Notes under the pieces: model-generated
Databases searched by the model: none
Told to the model about the DNA's origin: nothing
What the model saw: only the letters and a program-made list of their open reading frames with translations
Assembly: GCA_036244855.1 (NCBI GenBank)
Contig: BQKZ01005214.1
Span: 18,588-44,122, forward strand
Direction: 5' to 3'
DNA: 25,535 nucleotides
DNA from: Temnopleurus reevesii
Lineage: Eukaryota; Echinodermata; Echinoidea; Temnopleuroida; Temnopleuridae
In this document: one piece after another, positions 19,146 to 25,535 of the stretch
How the letters are laid out: the number at the start of each line of letters is the position of its first letter
How positions within the stretch are numbered: the stretch's first letter is position 1
Program-made: the position numbers and the translations under genes

Positions 19146-19410
19146 CTGCAGAATTTGAAACAAAAGAAAAAGGAAACACTCATTAATTCAATTGGATTCA
19201 CATTTATTGACAAAGTCTAATAAAATTCTACAGACAATTATAAAATATTCAATACAAAAATATTGACAGTGAAATAGAAGTTGCATAAAAGAGTAATGAA
19301 CTATAAAGCCAAAGCTTTCCATAGATTCATGACATTTAATGCAACAGAAAAAAATATTACACAAAGAATCTTAAGAATAGAACCCTCCTTTTGTTTTGTT
19401 ATGTGTCTAT
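19146..19410. other. MEPCE intron, start of the upstream part
   Basis: On the minus strand the exon acceptor (TTCTGCAG) is at 19153-19146. No further coding exon with MEPCE-like residues was found from here to the right edge, so this and the following 6 kb are probably a single large intron. Confidence 0.5.
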
Positions 19411-19588
19411 GGGGTGTTGCTCAAACGTTGCAATTGATCGCAAGTTGCAGTTGATCGGAACGCGCCAATCAAAATGATCATTGTGTCATGCGCGTCTTGT
19501 TAATTGCGCATACTGTGCGCGAATGAAAATGTGCGTTACAATTTGCAAAGTTGCAGTTGATTTGCAGTTGATTTTGAGCAACACCCCC
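19411..19588. mobile_element. GGGGTGTTG MITE, copy 6 (178 bp)
   Basis: The ends are GGGGTGTTGCTCAAACG and TTTTGAGCAACACCCCC, with TAT on both sides (19408-19410 and 19589-19591). Internal order is TTGATCGCAAGTTGCAGTTG, GGAACGCGCCAATCAAAAT, TGCGCATACTGTGCGCGAATG and TTTGCAAAGTTGCAG. It is among the least worn copies in the window and lies in the presumed MEPCE intron. Confidence 0.88.
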
Positions 19589-19807
19589 TATGGTTCATAA
19601 AATAATAAAATGTGTTGAATGTCAATGCCATACATATGTCAATAGATTTTAATAACTTGCTTGATGGCACAGGTAGTCCTACTATTCATTAGAGTATCGG
19701 TGTATATTTACTAACATCCTATAATTCTGGTAACCCTAGTAATGAATGTATTTTCAGGATGTGATAAAGAATTTCAAAGTAAACACTTAATAATATTCAT
19801 GACATAA

Positions 19808-20751
19808 GCCGGCGCTGCACTAGCCCGAGTTTCCTTGATCTCGAGCTTTTAGTCCGATCAACCATCTTTGCAATTAATCTCGAGATTGGCAATCTTGGTC
19901 TGCACTATAGCGAGTTTGGAATCTCGAGCTCGACGGACTTAAGTCTCTTTCCTCAATTTAGCGTGAGCGCGAGCTGCATTAGCCCGCTCTCCGAGCTTGG
20001 TCTAGTTCTGGAGCATGCGCAGTCTAGGAAAATAAGCATGTAAGCATGTGGTTGTTGTGCGGAGAAACTCGCACAAAGTGCTCGTCAATGGGCCTGCCAT
20101 GCTCTGCTGCTCCCACACAACGAATGAATAAATTAGCCCAAGTCGCCGAATTAGCGCGAGCTGCACTGTACTAAATAAGAGCGAGTTAGTAAGCTATTTC
20201 CCAAATTAGCTCACTGTTTTGGAAACTAGCCCAAGATATCTTGGGCTTGTTAAAGTCAGACCGTCATGATCGACAGGACTTCCGGTTGCGAGCGCGCACG
20301 GATGGCGAGCGCGCACGGATGGCGTGTCGTGTATTGGCAACAACGATATTTGAACATTTCCTTGCTTACGCACCTTGCCAAGCTCAGACACTCGGACAAC
20401 TTCGTACGAATTTCCGATCCATGATTCCTCCCCTCTACTCTTCAGCTTCGATTTTCCAAAAAATGTACAAAACGCATACGTATGCGATTGCCGAGATGCG
20501 AGCCAGCGAAGTATAACTTACTCGCTCGATATTCCAGGCTAAAAATGCCATGATTTTTCTGTTCGCCAATATTCGTAATCAAAATGGCAGCGGCCAGTTA
20601 GCCACGCCCTGAACGTCATGTCGCACCGCCTTTAAGCTCGAGATTTTTCAGTGAATGAGCTCACTGTTTGCGTCTGCACTGCAAATTAGCTCAAGCTAGT
20701 TCTGATCGGGCTATTTACCCGGATCAGAGCTAACGCGCTAATTGAAAAACT
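19808..20751. mobile_element. CpG-rich 0.95-kb block, possible non-autonomous DNA transposon
   Basis: It stands out from AT-rich surroundings by many CpG dinucleotides and repeated words: CTGCACTAGCCCGAG (19816), CTGCACTATAGCGAG (19901), CTGCATTAGCCCGC (19975), CTGCACTGTACTA (20162) and CTGCACTGCAAATTAGC (20672), plus CTCGAG several times. A hairpin TCTGATC.GGG / CCCGGATCAGA sits at 20701-20728 near the right border. GCGAGCGCGCACGGATG is tandemly duplicated at about 20288-20321. No clear terminal inverted repeat or target duplication was found. A CpG-island promoter is the main alternative; the open frame at 20241-20516 resembles no known protein. Confidence 0.45.
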
Positions 20752-20837
20752 ACTTTTTTTTCATGTTCTCAGCTGATCAACCAACAGGAATTTGTAAATA
20801 CATTTCAAAACCACACTTGATGTTCACTGCTATAAAT

Positions 20838-22100
20838 AGACACAGGAACTCAACAAGGAACTGAAATGGAAAGTGATAGTTTAGCACAGCAGGAAAGGTC
20901 ATTGAACACTACAAACCTGACCTTGTAAAAACTACATCAATATTTTCAGGATCAGGTTTTTTTATGCCATGGGTTTGAGAGTTACTTCAGTTTTATAAAC
21001 TTTACATTTTTTTCAAAATCCTGAGTCTATTTATAGAAAAATACCTGCAAAGAATATTGTGTTGATTATATTAGAAAACTTGTGATCATCTCATGAGAAA
21101 CATGTGTAAAATCTGTTAAAGTCAGGAAAGTATTGAAAATATTTCCTTAATATTTAAGATCTGATGAATAAAGTAGAATTATTTCCTGTAGAACGAAAAG
21201 ATATCAATGAACAATGAATATAACATGTGAACATCTCCATCTCCCTGAAAGACTGGGGGCTGCCCCCTCACAATATTTTTGACAAGTGTGTGTATGTATG
21301 ACAGAGTACATCTATGTGTGTGTGTTTTTTGTGATCTTATGTGCCCCCCCCCCCCCCATCTCAAAATCATTTCGCCCCTCCTGCCTGATGGACGTACAAT
21401 ACTAAAAATAAACACAGGAACTCAGCAAGGAACTCAAATGGAAAGTGATAGTTTAGCACAGCAGGAAAGGTCATTGAACATTACACTCCTGACCTTGTAA
21501 AAACTACATTCAAGATCAGGTTTTGATGCCACAGCTTTGAGATTTATTTCAGTTTAATAAATGTTACAAATTTTTAAATTCCTTTTTATATAGCATAATA
21601 CCAGCATCATATCATTTTTAATTATATGAAGATTCCTGTCCAACTGATGAGATTTCTTCAATTACTGAACTCAGTAGGGCAGCTCAATCAGTAGTCTCAA
21701 TACTAGTTTACATAGAGGCCCTACAACAAATGCAATTACAATTTTGGATAAATACATTGTAGTGAACAGGAAGCTAATTGTGATGTACATGTAGAATCTG
21801 CATAGTATTGAAAATGTTTCCTCAATGTCTAAAACTGCAAATCAAATTATGTGAAAAGTTTAATTAATCCCTGCAGAATGAAAAGATATCAACAAATTAT
21901 AAGAACATAACATTGGAATATACTATGCTATCGACACAGGAACTTGACATGGAACTGAAATGGAAAGGAGTAGTTTGGGATAGTTTAACCATGGTTTAAC
22001 TCAGTAGGTCACTGAATACTAGGCAGCTCAACTTGTCAAATTACCACAAAATGTCAATGCGAAAGCTTCAAAACTCATTTCAAATTTACAGAAATTAAAT
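20838..22100. repeat. Tandem ~550-bp repeat units
   Basis: The block ACACAGGAACT-AACA-GGAACTGAAATGGAAAG followed by TAGTTTAGCACAGCAGG starts at about 20838, 21408 and, more diverged, 21932. Between blocks, ATTGAAAATRTTTCC and GAACGAAAAGATATCAA-type segments also recur. A further copy lies at 23888 across an N. The repeats are non-coding. Confidence 0.75.
21344..21357. repeat. Poly-C tract (14)
   Basis: Homopolymer followed by ATCTCAAAATCATTTC. The same poly-C/CTCAAAATCATTTC junction recurs at 23791-23822, so the tract is part of the repeated segment. Confidence 0.95.
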
Positions 22101-22362
22101 GTTAGGACTGTTATTTCTTATCCAGTTTAAGTTGTACGTACGTATTTCAGTTAAGATATTTGCAAATTCATAGTACATAGAAATACATGTTCGCACTGCA
22201 TTTTTCACTTCTCCTCATGATGTGTGAAATACCTAGCTTTCTGCATTTTGGAAAAGCTGCCAAAATCATGTCTAAAATCTGACACTGTCCCTCTATGGGG
22301 AAATACACAAATTACTGGCAGAATTCAAAACCAGGTAAGAAGTGGGCTTTTAACATCGATTT

Positions 22363-22375
22363 GGGGGGGGGGGGG
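22363..22375. repeat. Poly-G tract (13)
   Basis: Homopolymer G in ATCGATTTGGGG; the second copy of this segment has only GGGG (24360-24363), so the run expanded or is unstable. Confidence 0.9.
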
Positions 22376-22668
22376 AATAGACAACTCCAGCTGTCGGATA
22401 TTTTAACTAGTTTCAAGAATAGCTTCTGGAGACAGCAGCAGAGCAAAAATGATGGTTTATTAATGCAGTGTGAAAGCTAATGAACACATAAAATGGTAGT
22501 CCAGTTGAGGACTCTATGTTCTGATCGTGCCTCAAAGAGGTAAGCATGATCAGAGGGTTTTAAAGGACTCTGTGGTCGGGTGCTATGCAGTCCCTGTGTT
22601 TTCAGTGTAAGAGAATAGGCAGAGATGGGTGCTATCAGAACACAGGGTCCTAAACTTCGCTGATAAAA

Positions 22669-23499
22669 TACTGTAAAGGCCAATATTTTGGCGTACAGAT
22701 ATTTTCACGATTTCTGACCAGTTTGACACATTGGGTGACTTCAAATACGGTGTTGAACGCTGGTGGCGGGGTTGACCTCGCAAGATTCTGACGTATTTCC
22801 GGTCGTTCGTGTTGATTGCTAGTGTTGAATATCGTCTGCTGAACCGAGGATCGCGGTCGGTGTTGACCATTTACGTGAAATTTCCCCATTCTTCAACACC
22901 AACCCCTAGGGATTGGGAAAATTGTGACTTCCCGTTTGGTGCTGGTGTTGAAATCATGCATTTGTTTTCGACTCACGGAACAGTAGCAGTTTCGCTATGA
23001 CAACTTGTGACATGTCAGTGGTTAATTTAACTTTACAGTGAAATTTGCATATAAAAACTAAAACCACATACTTTATTTTGGAAGGAAATATGTTTCCTTC
23101 TGGATTTTAAAAAAGATTACACAATTTGTATGACTTAAAATAGATAAATTTGAAAATTTCGGACGGAAAATTATTTCATCGTCGAGCTTTTCGCAAGGCT
23201 TTGTGCGAGCGCGTGTGACATCGAGGCTGGTGTTGAGCGATCGATACGGCGATCGTATCGCTTCTGTGAACCGACCACCGGTGTTGGAGCTCGGTTCACG
23301 GGCCGGTCTGCTCTCTCAACACCAACACCAACACCGCACACCATACTTGAAGTCACCCATTGGCGTGTTGTTATTTTCACGTTTCTTGTTTGCTTGTACA
23401 CAAATGAATGTGCATCATATAGAGTGGAAATTTTCGCAAGGCCATAACCGCGAAATTAGCGAAAATAAAACCACCGCGAAAATTTCAGCTTATTCAGTA
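22669..23499. mobile_element. Repeat family R, second copy, interrupted
   Basis: The ends TACTGTAAAGGCCAATATTTT and, in reverse complement, TACTGAATAAGCTGAAATTTT form imperfect inverted repeats. Without the nested insert the element would be about 202 bp. It includes TTGACACATTGGCGTGTTG and a CpG-bearing AT-rich end (ACCGCGAAATTAGCG, CCACCGCGAAAATTTC). It matches 4611-4781. Non-coding. Confidence 0.7.
22734..23357. mobile_element. 624-bp nested inverted-repeat element with 5-bp target duplication
   Basis: The left end GGTGACTTCAAATACGGTGT and the reverse complement of the right end (GGTGACTTCAAGTATGGTGT) match at 18 of 20 bases. CATTG flanks both sides (22729-22733 and 23358-23362). Removing the element and one CATTG restores TTGACACATTGGCGTGTTG, which matches TTGACACATTGGTGTGTTG at 4647-4665. 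GGTGTTGA or near variants occur at 22749, 22808, 22821, 22859 and 22944 and inverted at 22893, then again at 23229, 23280 and (inverted, three in tandem) 23316-23335; the central ~270 bases have none. A CGATACG/CGTATCG hairpin lies at 23242-23260. There is no transposase frame, so it is non-autonomous; I cannot name its superfamily. Confidence 0.82.
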
Positions 23500-23544
23500 G
23501 TCACATTTCCTCATCAGATATGACTTCAAATTTTAACCATTCAT

Positions 23545-23789
23545 TATTCTCTTTCTGGCAAATATTGGAGTCATAAAGCAAAATATTTTAATAAAAACAA
23601 CATAAAATCATTTCATTAAAGAGCTTATGATTCTTGTAGATTGTTGCCTATCAACAGCAAGTACAAAACACTCTATCCTTTTCACTTCATGAGGGTATTT
23701 TTTTTCTAAATAAATTTTGAACATAAACCACAGGCTTTATGCTTAAAACAGTATTGTACCCAAACATTTCACATTATAGTGGGCCGTTC
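23545..23789. repeat. Direct repeat, left member
   Basis: Starts GGAGTCAT-AA-CAAAATATTT and ends ACATTATAGTGGGCCGTTC; repeated at 24486-24729 with about 10 percent differences. Contains TTATGATTCTTGTAGATTGTTG and AACATAAACCACAGGCTTT in both. Confidence 0.85.
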
Positions 23790-23804
23790 NCCCCCCCCCC
23801 CCCC
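23790..23804. other. Ambiguous base N followed by a 14-base C run
   Basis: The N follows GTGGGCCGTTC and precedes poly-C. The other copy of GTGGGCCGTTC (24719-24729) continues into ATAATTCATG, and the other copy of the poly-C border (21344) is preceded by different DNA. The N thus joins two sequences that are not contiguous in either counterpart. Confidence 0.75.
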
Positions 23805-24729
23805 ACCTCTCAAAATCATTTCACCCTCCTGTCTGATGAAGCATAAAGGTACCTCTATGGATGAAGGTACATGTACAATGCTAAAAATAAAGACAGGAAC
23901 TCAACAGGGAACTGAAATGGAAAGTGATAGTTTAGCACAGCAGGAAAGGTCATTGAACACTACAAACCTGACCTAGTAAAAACTACCTCAAAATAAGAAG
24001 ATCAGGTTTGATGTCACAGCTTCCATAATCATTTCAAGTTTACAAAAATTTAATGTTATGACTGTTTTTTCTTTTAAAGTTGTATGTATGAAAGAAAAAT
24101 AATAATGCCATAAATATATTTGCACAATTTTTAAACTGCTTTCAGGCAGAAGCGCAATGTCACATTTCACTGAAAATGCATGTTTGTAAATTCGCACTGC
24201 ATTTTTTCACTCAAATTCTGATAATGGATATGTACAAGTATGTGAAATACCCAGCTTTCTGCCTTTTGGAAAAGCTGCCAAAATCATGTCTAAAACAGTC
24301 TCCCTTTATTACCAGCAGAATTCAAAACCAGGTATGAAGTAGCCTTTTAAAATTTGATTTGGGGCAAAAACATAACTCCAGCTGTCAGGTACATTTTGGT
24401 ATTCTAACTAGTTTCAATAGTGTCTTCAGGAAACAGCATTAGTGCACAAAATGATTGTTTATTAATATGCAGGAACAGGAATTATTTTCTTCCTGGCACA
24501 TATTGGAGTCATCAAACAAAATATTTGAATAAAACCAACATAAAATCATCTCATATTCGAGTTTATGATTCTTGTAGATTGTTGTCTTTCAACAGCAAGC
24601 AAACAACACTCTATTCTTTACATTTCATGAGGGTTTTAAAAAAATAATTTGTTGAACATAAACCACAGGCTTTCTGCTTAAAACAGTATTGTACCCAAAC
24701 ATTTCACATTATAGTGGGCCGTTCATAAT
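23791..24729. repeat. Segment D, right copy (without the insertion)
   Basis: It matches 21344-22468 (with a deletion relative to about 21535-22050) and then 23545-23789 directly. At the join it reads GTTTATTAATATGCAGGAACAGG-AATTATTTTC, the site lacking the ~1.07-kb insertion. The poly-G run at 22363 is only four G here. Confidence 0.75.
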
Positions 24730-25130
24730 TCATGCCTAACCACAAACACCAACATTTTTCCTAGAAAGAAAGAGGCAGAAAGAGTGAGAGAAAATAGAAA
24801 GGCGTCTACTAAGTACTATTAAAAGCAGTACATACTAAATGATATCTCTAATAACTGATGGTTTTCGCACCATCAATGATCTGTAAAGTGTAATGCATTC
24901 TTACAATTAGTTTGCAAGACAAATGACTAGGTGTCATTGCAAACCAAAGAATTTATCTTCTCCCTTTTGCCTAATTATGGAAATGCCTTCTGTACAATGC
25001 ATTTTGTACAACCTAGGAAAAAATCAGCCCATGAAGGTAATGCAACAAGGGGTATTTTTGTTGCTTTCGGCCTATCAGCTTGTCAGTGCTCAGTAAAAAA
25101 GAAAAAAAAAAACAAGTTTGAGTTTCATCC
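24730..25130. other. Non-coding DNA, nothing recognised
   Basis: An open frame begins at 24931 (GTG, not ATG) and runs to 25398, but it reads through a foldback-element copy and an A-rich run and shows no recognised domain, so it is not called as a gene. Confidence 0.5.
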
Positions 25131-25275
25131 TATACCTACGCATGACTCTACGAACGACTGGATTGGTAACCCTTCCTCAGGTGCCATTCGGTGCCACAGG
25201 TTAGCATTGAGTGCAGTCAGTTGTAGAGGCATGCAAACCTCTTTAACCCTTTACGAAAAACATGACCCAAGTCAA
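25130..25275. mobile_element. Foldback MITE, diverged copy
   Basis: It contains GCATGACTCTACGAACGACTGG, GGTAACCCTTCCTCAGGTGCC and, on the right arm, GTTGTAGAGGCATGC and ACATGACCCAAGTC, in the layout seen at 9819-9984 and 12701-12896. The left terminal TTTCATAAAG part is missing or replaced by an A-rich run. Confidence 0.55.
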
Positions 25276-25514
25276 TTTGATCTGGGATTTGAAATTGTGA
25301 AAACACCTTATTTTACTGCTACATGTATCTCTCGACCGAAGTGTTCATTCCTTTTTCAGGTAAGTGATTTTCAGTCATTTGTATGTCCATTTGCATGAAC
25401 GGGGGAAGTGCTTTAAAAACAGTAATGTCACAAACTGAACTATGGGCCTGTAAATTTGTTTGTAAGAGCAAGGTCTGGATGATCACCAAAGAAAGCTTTG
25501 GCTCTCTTTTTATT

Positions 25515-25535
25515 GGGGGGGGGGGGGGGGGGGGG
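25515..25535. repeat. Poly-G tract at window end (21)
   Basis: Twenty-one G residues run to the last base. Together with the N at the other poly-C border, this suggests that sequence assembly breaks at C/G homopolymers. Confidence 0.95.

Larger units (their letters stand above)
21344..23789. repeat. Segment D, left copy (contains a ~1.07-kb insertion)
   Basis: The segment from the poly-C tract through CAGAATTCAAAACCAGG and GTTTATTAATGCAG (to about 22468), and then from about 23545 (GGCAAATATTGGAGTCAT) to GTGGGCCGTTC at 23789, recurs as 23791-24729. About 22469-23544 is absent from the second copy. It ends at the N at 23790. Confidence 0.75.

Noticed and set aside
20241..20516. 91-residue open frame in the CpG-rich block
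   Set aside because: The Arg-rich start comes from the tandem GCGAGCGCGCACGGATG repeat; no domain is recognisable.
24931..25398. 155-residue open frame on the plus strand near the right edge
   Set aside because: It starts at GTG, crosses a foldback-element copy and a poly-A run, and has no recognisable domain; it is not compatible with the minus-strand MEPCE exons.
25474..25495. CCAAAG-AAAG-CTTTGG mini hairpin near the right edge
   Set aside because: A six-base stem is expected by chance at this frequency and has no linked gene.
19146..25535. Earlier MEPCE exons (SAM-binding DLGCNVGHLT-type and LSLTKWVHLN-type segments) on the minus strand
   Set aside because: I looked for these motifs in the minus-strand frames and found none, so they are taken to lie outside the window; a profile search would be decisive.
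1..25535. CRISPR arrays, prokaryotic operons or phage genes
   Set aside because: Spliced animal genes, poly(A) signals and MITEs show eukaryotic DNA; the regular repeats are tandem satellites without unique spacers.

Overview
The window is animal nuclear DNA. It is intron-containing, AT-rich between genes and crowded with short inverted-repeat elements and tandem repeats. The two recognisable genes and the repeat style (CAGTCAA-ended TA elements, foldback elements, many local duplications) suggest a marine invertebrate, most probably an echinoderm such as a sea urchin. That assignment is inference; no species-diagnostic sequence is present. Single N bases at 14267 and 23790 and a 21-base G run at the right edge show that this is draft assembly.

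Layout. 1-477 is a pyrimidine-rich 5' flank carrying a stray copy of part of a B3GALT6 exon. 511-2824 (+) is a complete three-exon gene for beta-1,3-galactosyltransferase 6, the Golgi enzyme adding the second galactose of the glycosaminoglycan linker. Its introns and 3' flank hold decayed or duplicated pieces, including a broken copy of the start of exon 2 and a 165-bp TA-flanked element whose empty site is preserved in a neighbouring duplicate. 5390-6715 is a large triplet-repeat region (GGT/GTT, then GAT). 6720-9700 is AT-rich with no gene that I can see. 9819-16680 is a dense repeat field: at least six copies of one MITE family, a foldback family, a TA-flanked MITE with an internal minisatellite, a ~270-bp tandem array, and a ~2.4-kb block present twice on either side of an N.

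17469-19145 (-) holds the last two coding exons of the 7SK snRNA methylphosphate capping enzyme gene (MEPCE/BCDIN3). The first ends the methyltransferase domain. The second adds about 250 residues of charged, low-complexity, internally repeated tail past the usual C-terminus. Earlier exons are not visible and probably lie beyond the right edge, so 19146-25535 is likely intron. That stretch contains a CpG-rich 0.95-kb block, repeats of several hundred bp, and a 624-bp inverted-repeat element nested in another repeat, with a 5-bp target duplication and clustered GGTGTTGA motifs near both ends.

The two genes converge (tails facing, about 14.6 kb apart). One acts in proteoglycan synthesis in the Golgi and the other in nuclear 7SK RNA capping, so no functional link is implied. 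The best leads are the MEPCE tail, the nested 624-bp element, the exon-1 copy with only synonymous changes, the GGGGTGTTG MITE family, and the two duplications that meet at N bases, which may be unmerged haplotypes.
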